Assembly: GCA_002308615.1 (NCBI GenBank)
Contig: DBWC01000038.1
Location: forward strand, 11,181-19,007
Source: Clostridiales bacterium UBA1248
Lineage (GTDB): Bacteria > Bacillota > Clostridia > Oscillospirales > CAG-272
DNA length: 7,827 nucleotides
Reading direction: 5' to 3'
Shown here: piece after piece, positions 1 through 6,432 of the stretch
Position numbering within the stretch: the first letter of the stretch is position 1
Layout: each line of letters starts with the position of its first letter
Notes under the pieces: model-generated
The model's database searches: none
The model's input: the letters and a program-made list of their open reading frames with translations, nothing else
Told to the model about the DNA's origin: nothing
Made by a program: the position numbers and the translations under genes

Positions 1-1094
1 ATAGCTGCGGTGGGAAGTCCGCCGCTCTGCTGTGCGGGCGTTGTTTCCGGAGTCTTTGTCGTCGTCGGAGCGTCAGCTGTCGTTGTATCGTCCGTGGGAG
101 TCGCTTCGGTCTCTTCAGCCGTTGTGGCTTCGGGCTCGGTTTCGGTAACTTCTTCCGTCGTTACTTCTTCGGTCGTTGCTTCTTCGCTCGTGACTGCTGT
201 GCCGGCCGTGAAGTATTCGGTCTCAGTGCTGCGGTCCGTTTCGCCGGGAAGCGCGAACAGAAGGATAAGGTCGTAGGAATCAACGGTCCAGATGGACGGA
301 TCGCCGTCAGCGCAGGTACGCGCGGTGGAGATTATGCTCTGTCCGTCAGTGCTGTTGCACTGTACGTAAGCTATCTGAGCCGTGCAGAACGCTCTCTTGC
401 GGTTTTCATCCTTCGGGTTGAAGTTCGTTAAGTATATCTCATCAGTCTCATCAAGATCGGTATATCTTTCTTCTGTAGCTATGAGAGTCCACGGGATTAT
501 GCACTCGAGGTTCCAGCCTATAACGTTTTCGCCTTCAGTGATGTATGTATATTTGCCGGTGTAGCCATCTTCGCCTTCTTCGACCCACGTTCCGTCGTCA
601 AGGCTGGTCTGCCAGTTGTGCTTCATAAGAGCAACGTTGCCGGCTTCGCTGTCTCTGACGGGAATAAGCGAGAAGAACAGACCTGCGTAATCCTCGCAGA
701 TTATACCGGCGGGGTTGAGAGCTATCTGGAAACGGGTGCTGATCGCGCCTTCATCGGCGGCGCCTTCGGATATAGCGTCGTCATAAACGACGGCAGCCAT
801 GTAAAGGCCCTTATCGCCCCAGGAATAATAGTAATCTATCGTTCCTTCAAATTCGCCCATATACCATGTTTTCATCGTCTTTTTGCCTTCGAGAGAAAGC
901 TTGTTTGTTTCAGACCATTCGCCCTGTGCGAGCGTGCCGTCGATCGTTATGCCTTCACCTGTGGTGTAAGGAACTATAACGTTGCCGTCATTACCGGATC
1001 TGACGTAGTCTTCCTCGGCTTCGGCGTTGACAACGGCGGGTATCAATGAAGCGATCATAACAACCGCAACAATGATTGAAATAAATTTTTTCAT
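1..1094 (-). CDS. Secreted CBM9/DOMON-like domain protein with Thr/Glu-rich linker, C-terminus cut by window edge
   Basis: The frame opens at ATG 1094 and stays open for 364 codons to the left edge, so the C-terminus is missing. The start follows a GGAGG at 1100-1104 with 5-base spacing and lies downstream of a consensus promoter. Residues 1-24 form a signal peptide: KK at positions 2-3, a hydrophobic core at 4-22, and a likely cleavage after V-N-A at residue 24. Residues about 40-282 look like one beta-rich domain. It begins with ITIDGTLAQGEW (49-60), which resembles the opening of family 9 carbohydrate-binding (CBM9/DOMON-like) modules, and continues with YYYSWGDKGLYMAAVVYDD (88-106), typical of their second strand pair. 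Residues about 285-357 are a low-complexity Thr/Glu/Pro/Ala linker. The last visible residues, GGLPTAA, may lead into a membrane anchor or sorting signal (inference). It probably acts at the cell surface, perhaps on glycans; no catalytic residues are evident. The family assignment comes from pattern memory and is moderate; the existence of the gene is near certain. Confidence 0.85.
   Translation of the reverse strand, partial: MKKFISIIVAVVMIASLIPAVVNAEAEEDYVRSGNDGNVIVPYTTGEGITIDGTLAQGEWSETNKLSLEGKKTMKTWYMGEFEGTIDYYYSWGDKGLYMAAVVYDDAISEGAADEGAISTRFQIALNPAGIICEDYAGLFFSLIPVRDSEAGNVALMKHNWQTSLDDGTWVEEGEDGYTGKYTYITEGENVIGWNLECIIPWTLIATEERYTDLDETDEIYLTNFNPKDENRKRAFCTAQIAYVQCNSTDGQSIISTARTCADGDPSIWTVDSYDLILLFALPGETDRSTETEYFTAGTAVTSEEATTEEVTTEEVTETEPEATTAEETEATPTDDTTTADAPTTTKTPETTPAQQSGGLPTAA
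141..185 (-). repeat. Three tandem 15-base repeats in the Thr/Glu linker
   Basis: Three adjacent 15-base units at 141-155, 156-170 and 171-185 differ at only a few bases. On the minus strand each reads GAAGAA, then a GCA/GTA/GTT codon, then a Thr codon and one variable codon. They encode E-E-A-T-T, E-E-V-T-T and E-E-V-T-E within the linker of the secreted protein. Gain or loss of a unit would keep the reading frame and only change linker length. Confidence 0.7.
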
Positions 1095-1099
1095 CTTTA

Positions 1100-1104
1100 C
1101 CTCC
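1100..1104 (-). promoter_or_regulatory. Ribosome binding site of the secreted protein gene
   Basis: GGAGG on the minus strand lies 5 bases before ATG 1094. It fixes the start of the gene that is truncated at the left edge and supports high translation. Confidence 0.85.
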
Positions 1105-1127
1105 ATTTTATAAATGTGAAATATATT

Positions 1128-1143
1128 ACAGGCTTTTGCCCGT
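1128..1143 (-). other. Small hairpin in the 5' untranslated region
   Basis: ACGGGC and GCCTGT flank an AAAA loop, giving a 6-base-pair stem with one G-U pair. It begins roughly 8 bases after the expected transcription start (about 1151) and ends about 23 bases before the ribosome binding site. Its position at the 5' end of the mRNA would suit a stabilising hairpin. It is short and could be chance. The leader, at about 57 bases, seems too short for a typical riboswitch. Confidence 0.3.
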
Positions 1144-1157
1144 TCTATCAATTTATA

Positions 1158-1186
1158 ATTATACACGTCAAATTCTGTTTTGTCAA
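1158..1186 (-). promoter_or_regulatory. Consensus sigma-A promoter of the secreted protein gene
   Basis: The -35 box TTGACA (1186-1181) and -10 box TATAAT (1163-1158) are both perfect and separated by exactly 17 bases. A run of A-rich sequence lies directly upstream (about 1187-1207), like an UP element. The transcription start is expected near 1151, giving a leader of about 57 bases before ATG 1094. No operator-like inverted repeat is visible, so strong constitutive expression is the simplest reading. Confidence 0.88.
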
Positions 1187-1211
1187 GACTTTTTTTATTT
1201 TATTTTCTTTA

Positions 1212-2291
1212 TCAGTTTAGTTTCATGCTGTGGATCATATCGTCGTAGCACTGTCTTTCCGCGGCGGACGCGTCGTCCGCTATAAGGTATACGGACTTGA
1301 AATATCTGAAACCGCCGGTAAATCCGACCGTAAGCGTGCCGGAACACGCTCTTTGGTTATAATAACACGTAAAATAGATCTTTCTGTACGTTATGTTGTT
1401 TTCTACCTTGTAGTTTCCCGCATCCGCAAAGCTTACCGATGATATTTTGTCTTTGCACATTTCTTTAACGTACGGTTTGATCGTATCGTCGATCGAATCC
1501 TCGACGATCTGCGGTATGCTGTGTTCTATTTCATCCGGGAAGGTCAGATATAAATATCCGCATTTTGAACTTGCTTCTACGGTTTTGTACTGCGAATAAT
1601 CCGGATATATCACCTCGCCCGTTTCCTCGTCTCTGCTGATCACGGGGACTGTGTCCTGCGCCGGATAGAAGCTTACGCCGTAGTCCGCGGGGATGCAAAC
1701 CGACGACGTAGTAAGATTGATTTTGTAAGGAGACGAAAGAAACTGATTTTCCTTAGGAACGTTTGCGTATATATCGAACTCAAACGAAAGCATATCGCAT
1801 ATTTCGTCCGCATCTTCGTCACCGCGCTCAAACTCATAGCATACCGTATAAAGCATTCGTTTTGTGGACGCGAAAATATAGTAAGCCGGTTTCTGATTTG
1901 ACGGACAGCTTCTGCTATCGTATGAAAAGCTGTTTACGGAACGGTCGAATTCCGTCATTGAAAGCGGTTTTATTTTATCCTTTTCAAATCTTGACAGCTC
2001 CGCGTACTCAAACAGATCCGCCGCTTTTTTATACGTTATATCGACGTAGATCAGTTTATCGTCGCCGTCTCTGAATTCTATGCGGTACTCGTCTTTGTTT
2101 TCGGTTGACGGGATCTCCTTGATATTCTCAAAAGACGACGGATAGACAAGTGAAAAATGATAGTCTGAATTAACGTATTTTGCCGATTTCGGCTTTTCCC
2201 GCCTGAGAAAAGACAGCTTTGAACAAGAGATCATTGTCGGCAGAAGTACCGCGCAAAGCAGTATTACCGCCGCGGCTTTGATTTTTTTCAT
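1212..2291 (-). CDS. Putative lipoprotein of unknown function, two PsbP-like halves
   Basis: A 359-residue protein. ATG 2291 is chosen over an in-frame ATG at 2315 because it has a good ribosome binding site, lies just after the polA stop, and puts a clean signal peptide at the N-terminus. That peptide has KKIK at 2-5, a hydrophobic stretch at 6-19, then M-I-S-C at 20-23. Cys23 is the likely lipidation site, although Met at -3 is less usual than Leu. The mature protein seems to have two halves. The first (about 40-172) starts with Y-H-F-S-L-V-Y-P and ends in D-M-L-S-F-E-F. The second (about 185-359) ends in D-D-M-I-H-S-M-K-L. This pattern recalls PsbP/MOG1-like alpha-beta lipoprotein domains, but that is inference and no function follows from it. 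It would sit on the outer face of the membrane. It is the last gene of the ygjV-rbsK-polA transcript, and no terminator follows it. Confidence 0.82.
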   Translation of the reverse strand: MKKIKAAAVILLCAVLLPTMISCSKLSFLRREKPKSAKYVNSDYHFSLVYPSSFENIKEIPSTENKDEYRIEFRDGDDKLIYVDITYKKAADLFEYAELSRFEKDKIKPLSMTEFDRSVNSFSYDSRSCPSNQKPAYYIFASTKRMLYTVCYEFERGDEDADEICDMLSFEFDIYANVPKENQFLSSPYKINLTTSSVCIPADYGVSFYPAQDTVPVISRDEETGEVIYPDYSQYKTVEASSKCGYLYLTFPDEIEHSIPQIVEDSIDDTIKPYVKEMCKDKISSVSFADAGNYKVENNITYRKIYFTCYYNQRACSGTLTVGFTGGFRYFKSVYLIADDASAAERQCYDDMIHSMKLN

Positions 2292-2297
2292 AAGACG

Positions 2298-2303
2298 CTC
2301 CCT
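2298..2303 (-). promoter_or_regulatory. Ribosome binding site deciding the lipoprotein start
   Basis: AGGGAG on the minus strand lies 6 bases before ATG 2291 and overlaps the TAG stop codon of polA (2304-2302). This favours ATG 2291 over the upstream in-frame ATG 2315, which lies inside polA and has no comparable site. Confidence 0.75.
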
Positions 2304-4809
2304 ATTTGCATTCATACCACGTATCTCCGTTTTTCACCTCAACGCTGAGCTTTACGCCTATGGAAACGGCGTTCTCCATTTCTGCCGTGAGCAGTTCTTT
2401 GATCTTCTCGGCGTCTTTTTTATCCGTTTCGATTATCAGCTCGTCATGCACCTGAAGTATCAGATGCGCGTCGCAGCCGCTTTCTTTCAGCGTGTTATAC
2501 GTGTTTACCATTGCTATTTTGATTATGTCCGCCGCCGTACCCTGTATCGGGCTGTTCATAGCGACGCGTTCTCCGAAAGCCTGCTCCGGCTTTTTCGCCG
2601 ATGAAAGCTCCGGTATATATCTTCTTCTGCCGAAAAGCGTTGTTACGTAACCCTTCTTTTTGGCTTCCGCTTTTATATCGTCAAGATACGCTTTTACGCC
2701 CGGATAAGCGGCTAAATAATCGGATATATACTTTTCCGCCGCTTTTTTGCTGACGTGTATGTCCTGTGAAAGCGAGAACGCGCCGATCCCGTAAACTATA
2801 CCGAAATTGACAGCCTTTGCGCGTTTTCTGTATTCCGGAGTTACCGCCTCAAGCGGGACTCTGAACACCTGTGACGCCGTGACCGTGTGTATGTCGATAC
2901 CGTTTTTAAACGCGGCGAGCATATTTTCATCGCCCGATACAGCCGCCAGAAGCCGAAGCTCTATTTGAGAATAGTCCGCGTCAACGAGCGTGTATCCCGG
3001 TTTTTTCGGGATAAAGAATTTGCGCAGTTCCCTGCCGAGCTCCGTTCTTATGGGAATGTTCTGCAGATTCGGCTCTTTTGAGGACAGTCTGCCGGTCGCC
3101 GTTACGGTCTGATTGAAGCTCGTGTGGATTATCCCGTCGCTGTCGCACACCGCAAGCATACCGTCAACGTACGTTCCTATCAGTTTCGTTATTGCTCTGT
3201 ATTCAAGTATATCTTCTATTACGGGTGATATCGGACGCAGCTTTTCAAGCACTTCCGCGTTTGTGGAGTAGCCCGTCTTTGTCTTTTTCTCGGCGGGCAG
3301 ATGCAGTACTTCGAAAAGGATATGACCGAGCTGTTTCGGCGAGTTTATATTGAACTCCTCGCCCGTCTGCATATAAATACGCGTTTTGATATCTTCAAGC
3401 CGTGCGTTCAGCTGCACGCCGAACTGCTCCAGACCTTTCGTATCTATACAGAAGCCGTATTTTTCCATATCGTAAAGCACGCGGCAAAGCGGAAGCTCCG
3501 TTTCGTAATACAGCTTAGCTACGCCCTCATCGTCAATTCGTTTTGACAGTATGCCATATATCTCAAACTGTTCGCGGCACAGCTTTGTTTCGTTAGTGCT
3601 TATGCTGTTTTCCGTTATCTCGCGCTCGTTCTGCGGATTTGAGCCGAGATATCTGAAAGAAAGCTTTTCCGGGCTGTAATCACCCTCGCCGGAATTTATA
3701 AGATACGCCGCAACAGACGTATCGAACACGACGTTCGTTTTCTCAAATCTGTAATATTCCGCCTTAGCGTCGGGCAGAATGAATCTGTTATTCTGCAGAA
3801 ATTCGGGATCGAGCTCTTCCGATACGGCGTAACCGTTATTGCCGTCATACAGATAATCAAATTCGCCTCTGTATAACGAATACAGAACGTCTTTCGTATC
3901 GGGCGCTTTGTTTTTGATCTCAAAAAACGTTTTGTTTTCCGTTTTTTCGATTTTATCAAGGCCGAAGCGCTTGATGTAGTTGGAAAATTCAAGCTGCGAC
4001 AAAAGCTTTAACAGTTCTTCTTTATCTTCTTTCTTATCCGCCAGCTCTTCAAGCGTGAAAGGAAGCGGAACGGTCTTGCATATCAAAGCCAGATCTTTTG
4101 ATAAATACGCGCTGTCCTTGCCGTCTATAAGTTTTTGCTTATATGCTTTGCCGACGGGAGCGTTATCTATATCGTTATACAGATTGTCAATATTTTTATA
4201 CTTCGCTATAAGCGGCATGGCGGTCCCTTCACCTATGCCTTTAACGCCGGGGATGCAGTCCGAGCTGTCTCCCATAAGCGCTTTAGCGTCAACGTAGTCG
4301 CACGGCTCTATACCGTATTTTTCAAAAAATTCGTCTCTGCCGTATTCTTTAGTCTCGCCTGTCGAGGCGAGAAGGACGGTACAGTTTTTATCTATAAGCT
4401 GAAGCGAATCGCGGTCACCGGTGAGGATATAAACGTGAAGGCCGTCGCAAGCAAAAGACGAAAGCGTGCCTAAAATATCGTCCGCCTCGTACCCTTCAAC
4501 GCCGCAGACGGTCACGCCCATCGCGTCAAGCACCTGCTTTGCGTACGGAAGCTGTACGGCAAGCTCCTCCGGCATACCCTTACGGTTCGCCTTGTAGCCG
4601 TCGTACATCTTGTGACGGAACGTCGGGGCTTTGAGGTCAAACGCCGCTACGATGATATCCGGCTCCACGTTCTGCATCTGCGAGGTTATTATATTCAGCA
4701 TACCGTAAACGGCGTGAGTATAAAGCCCGTCCTTGTTCGTAAGAGGTTTTATACCGTAGAACGCGCGGTTTATTATGCTGTTTCCGTCTATCGCAAGCAG
4801 TTTTTTCAT
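2302..4809 (-). CDS. polA: DNA polymerase I
   Basis: An 835-residue DNA polymerase I that fills gaps in excision repair and removes Okazaki primers. The 5'-3' nuclease domain (about 1-290) carries LLAIDGNSIINRAF (4-17), EGYEADD (105-111), TGDRDS (130-135) and DSSDCIPGVKGIGEGTA (181-197), which supply the acidic metal ligands and the helix-hairpin-helix. The middle segment (about 295-435) is a shortened 3'-5' exonuclease-like domain in which I cannot find the proofreading acidic residues, as in Bacillus-type enzymes. The polymerase domain (about 436-835) has motif A DADYSQIELRL (610-620, catalytic Asp612), motif B with R661, K665, F669 and Y673 in the O-helix, and motif C QVHDE (786-790, catalytic Asp789). 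Phe669 matches E. coli Phe762, the residue linked to discrimination against dideoxynucleotides. The protein is shorter than the E. coli enzyme (928) and B. subtilis enzyme (about 880). The start overlaps the rbsK stop as ATGA and has only a weak AAAGA ribosome site, so translational coupling is likely. Confidence 0.98.
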   Translation of the reverse strand: MKKLLAIDGNSIINRAFYGIKPLTNKDGLYTHAVYGMLNIITSQMQNVEPDIIVAAFDLKAPTFRHKMYDGYKANRKGMPEELAVQLPYAKQVLDAMGVTVCGVEGYEADDILGTLSSFACDGLHVYILTGDRDSLQLIDKNCTVLLASTGETKEYGRDEFFEKYGIEPCDYVDAKALMGDSSDCIPGVKGIGEGTAMPLIAKYKNIDNLYNDIDNAPVGKAYKQKLIDGKDSAYLSKDLALICKTVPLPFTLEELADKKEDKEELLKLLSQLEFSNYIKRFGLDKIEKTENKTFFEIKNKAPDTKDVLYSLYRGEFDYLYDGNNGYAVSEELDPEFLQNNRFILPDAKAEYYRFEKTNVVFDTSVAAYLINSGEGDYSPEKLSFRYLGSNPQNEREITENSISTNETKLCREQFEIYGILSKRIDDEGVAKLYYETELPLCRVLYDMEKYGFCIDTKGLEQFGVQLNARLEDIKTRIYMQTGEEFNINSPKQLGHILFEVLHLPAEKKTKTGYSTNAEVLEKLRPISPVIEDILEYRAITKLIGTYVDGMLAVCDSDGIIHTSFNQTVTATGRLSSKEPNLQNIPIRTELGRELRKFFIPKKPGYTLVDADYSQIELRLLAAVSGDENMLAAFKNGIDIHTVTASQVFRVPLEAVTPEYRKRAKAVNFGIVYGIGAFSLSQDIHVSKKAAEKYISDYLAAYPGVKAYLDDIKAEAKKKGYVTTLFGRRRYIPELSSAKKPEQAFGERVAMNSPIQGTAADIIKIAMVNTYNTLKESGCDAHLILQVHDELIIETDKKDAEKIKELLTAEMENAVSIGVKLSVEVKNGDTWYECK

Positions 4810-5726
4810 ACGTTTTCTTTCATTAACTCTTCTACTTCTGTTCGGCTCGGCATGCTTGACGCGGCGCCGGGGCGCGTTACGGATAAAGACGAGTAAGCGG
4901 ACGCGAATTTCATCGCGTCTGTCATGCTCTTTCCCTCGGCCAAAGCCGTGCAGAACGCGCCGTTGTACGCGTCGCCCGCGCCCGTCGTGTCAACGGGTTT
5001 GAGGTCGATCACGGGTACGACGAATTCTCCTTTTTCGCCTTTGTAATACGAGCCCTGTTTGCCTATCGTAACTATTACGTTCTTACAGCCCATGCCTATA
5101 ATATCAGAGGCAGCCCATTGGAAATTTCCGTCGTGACCGGGAGCTATGAGGTCTGCCTCGGTCTCGTTCGGCGTTATGATATCAACGTCTTTGATTATAT
5201 CAAATACTACGTCGGAAAACGGCGCGGGGTTCAAAACTATTTTAACGCCGTGTTTTTTTGCTATCTTCACGGCTTCGATTATAGATTCTCTGCTCGTTTC
5301 AAGCTGCAGAAGAAGAATGTCGGACGATGCGATAAGGTCTTCTCTTTCTCTTATATCTTCAGCTGATAAACTCATATTCGCGCCGGGGATAACGACTATC
5401 CTGTTCTGCGCCGTCTCGCCGTCTACTTCTATAGCGGCGACGCCCGTATTCACTTTTTCATCGCGGATTATATTATCCGTCGGCATACCGATCTTTTCAT
5501 ATAACTCAAATCCGGTCTTTTCCATGCCGTCGCAGCCGACTTTTGCAATAAAAACGACGTCCGCGCCGGATCTGTGCGCGGCGACTGCCTGATTTGAGCC
5601 TTTACCGCCGGGATTGAACTGCATCGACGTGCCGAAAACGGTCTGACCGTTTAACGGAAGGTGCGGAACGTTTAAAGTTATATCCGTATTATAACTGCCC
5701 ACTACCGTTATCTTCGCTTTTTTCAT
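4806..5726 (-). CDS. rbsK: Ribokinase (PfkB family)
   Basis: A 306-residue cytoplasmic sugar kinase that would phosphorylate D-ribose to ribose 5-phosphate with ATP; E. coli RbsK is 309 residues. Visible motifs are GSYNTD (10-15, sugar-contacting Asn/Asp), NPGGKGSNQA (38-47, PfkB signature 1), QLE (141-143), NPAP (166-169), TPNETEA (185-191) and DTTGAGDAYNGAF (246-258), which holds the anion hole and catalytic base Asp252. The start at ATG 5726 has a strong AAGGAG 7 bases upstream, inside the end of the ygjV-like gene; the two frames overlap by 38 bases. The stop overlaps the polA start by 4 bases. No ribose transporter, rbsD or LacI regulator is nearby. The substrate could therefore be ribose or deoxyribose released from nucleosides rather than imported sugar (inference). 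The ribokinase subfamily is well supported by the N-terminal motif; exact substrate preference cannot be read from sequence alone. Confidence 0.92.
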   Translation of the reverse strand: MKKAKITVVGSYNTDITLNVPHLPLNGQTVFGTSMQFNPGGKGSNQAVAAHRSGADVVFIAKVGCDGMEKTGFELYEKIGMPTDNIIRDEKVNTGVAAIEVDGETAQNRIVVIPGANMSLSAEDIREREDLIASSDILLLQLETSRESIIEAVKIAKKHGVKIVLNPAPFSDVVFDIIKDVDIITPNETEADLIAPGHDGNFQWAASDIIGMGCKNVIVTIGKQGSYYKGEKGEFVVPVIDLKPVDTTGAGDAYNGAFCTALAEGKSMTDAMKFASAYSSLSVTRPGAASSMPSRTEVEELMKENV

Positions 5727-6285
5727 CTGTCAGCTCCTTGTTCTTTTTCTTTGCTATAAGCTGTCTTAAATAGTAAACGCCTATCGAGATAATATTGAAA
5801 GTTTCAGTAATTATTCCCGAGATCGAGAAAGTGAAAACGTTGTATACGAGCCAGCACGGAGACATGAAGGACAACTGCGCCACCCTTATGACGTTAGGCT
5901 TTTTGACCCACATCGCGCCCATGCCTATAATATTGCCTATCATCGGCAAAAGACATATTAAGTTTCCCTGCTGATACGTAAGCACCGCCGTGACCGCGGA
6001 ATACGCGCAGAGGGCGGATAAAATTATCGGACTTCTCCATTTTTCGTTTTTCTCGGACAATAGCAGCGGGACTCTGAACAAAAGCCCTCCGAAATTCTGC
6101 GCCATGCCCGAAAACGCGCCGGGATCGCCGCCGAAGCCCAGAAGCATATAATGGACTGTAAACAAAGTGCATGAACAGATCTGAGCTATAAATAATTTTT
6201 TATTGTCCTTGAACTGAAACGAAAAGATCAGTATAACGGCTGCAATACCGCCGACGATCTGTCCTATAATGCTTAACGTACTCAT
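5689..6285 (-). CDS. ygjV: YgjV-family integral membrane protein
   Basis: A 198-residue membrane protein resembling E. coli YgjV (183 residues), a family of unknown function. Hydrophobic segments lie at about 4-23, 30-52, 60-76, 85-104, 109-127, 131-150 and 155-176, so six or seven spans are likely. The family-like core is LLPMIGNIIG (112-121), followed by PCWLVYNVFTFSISG (143-157) and a final helix ending YYLRQ (171-175). This matches the order LLPVIG...CCWVIHN...GS in YgjV as I remember it. A charged tail (about 177-198, rich in Lys/Glu/Asp) is probably cytoplasmic; its coding sequence also carries the rbsK ribosome site and start. ATG 6285 is the first gene start after a consensus promoter, yet its ribosome site is poor (only GGTTAG-like sequence). 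No other start fits the first helix better. Function is unknown; a link to ribose is not shown by the sequence. Confidence 0.85.
   Translation of the reverse strand: MSTLSIIGQIVGGIAAVILIFSFQFKDNKKLFIAQICSCTLFTVHYMLLGFGGDPGAFSGMAQNFGGLLFRVPLLLSEKNEKWRSPIILSALCAYSAVTAVLTYQQGNLICLLPMIGNIIGMGAMWVKKPNVIRVAQLSFMSPCWLVYNVFTFSISGIITETFNIISIGVYYLRQLIAKKKNKELTDEKSEDNGSGQL
5734..5739 (-). promoter_or_regulatory. Ribosome binding site of rbsK inside the ygjV-like gene
   Basis: AAGGAG on the minus strand lies 7 bases before ATG 5726. It is embedded in the coding sequence for the hydrophilic tail of the YgjV-like protein, so ribosomes finishing that gene pass over the rbsK start. It confirms the rbsK start despite the 38-base overlap. 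Confidence 0.85.
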
Positions 6286-6314
6286 ACTAACCGATTCTGT
6301 AAAATATTTTTTAT

Positions 6315-6343
6315 ATTATAACCTTAAAAACATTATTTGTCAA
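6315..6343 (-). promoter_or_regulatory. Consensus sigma-A promoter of the ygjV-rbsK-polA-lipoprotein operon
   Basis: A perfect -35 TTGACA (6343-6338) and a perfect -10 TATAAT (6320-6315) are separated by 17 bases. Transcription should start near 6308, leaving a leader of about 23 bases before ATG 6285. No operator repeat or leader structure is visible. It lies downstream of the terminator that closes the preceding gene, so the operon appears independently transcribed. Confidence 0.9.
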
Positions 6344-6380
6344 GACGGTATATTTAACAATAATCTTTATATTATGTGAA

Positions 6381-6416
6381 ATAAATAATTAAGACTGCCG
6401 CGCCGGCGGCAGTCTT
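6381..6416 (-). terminator. Rho-independent terminator after the PatB-type lyase gene
   Basis: A perfect 11-base-pair inverted repeat (6391-6401 and 6406-6416, AAGACTGCCGC and its complement) encloses a 4-base loop. It begins 17 bases after the stop of the lyase gene. On the minus strand the stem is followed by AATTATTTAT, a loose T-rich tail interrupted by A, so efficiency may be less than full. The plus-strand side has no T run, so it terminates minus-strand transcription. The rest of 6286-6432 holds the next operon's promoter and leader. Confidence 0.85.
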
Positions 6417-6432
6417 TAACCATTCTGAATTC

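Noticed and set aside
10..276. Plus-strand Ser/Val-rich reading frame
   Set aside because: It is the antisense of the Thr/Glu linker of the secreted protein; its low complexity comes from the linker codons and it has no ribosome site.
618..1049. Plus-strand 143-residue reading frame
   Set aside because: It lies wholly opposite the coding sequence of the secreted protein, with no ribosome site or recognisable domain.
1095..1211. Possible riboswitch leader of the secreted-protein gene
   Set aside because: The leader is only about 57 bases with one small hairpin; no known aptamer pattern is recognisable.
2292..2315. Earlier in-frame ATG start (2315) for the lipoprotein
   Set aside because: It lies inside polA, lacks a ribosome site and would put charged residues before the signal peptide; ATG 2291 fits better.
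5146..5592. Plus-strand 148-residue Ser/Ile-rich reading frame
   Set aside because: It is a shadow of rbsK on the other strand, with no promoter, ribosome site or family resemblance.
6391..6416. Inverted repeat considered as an attachment site or mobile-element end
   Set aside because: It is a single copy placed just after a stop codon with a T-rich tail, which is explained by a terminator; no integrase or transposase is nearby.
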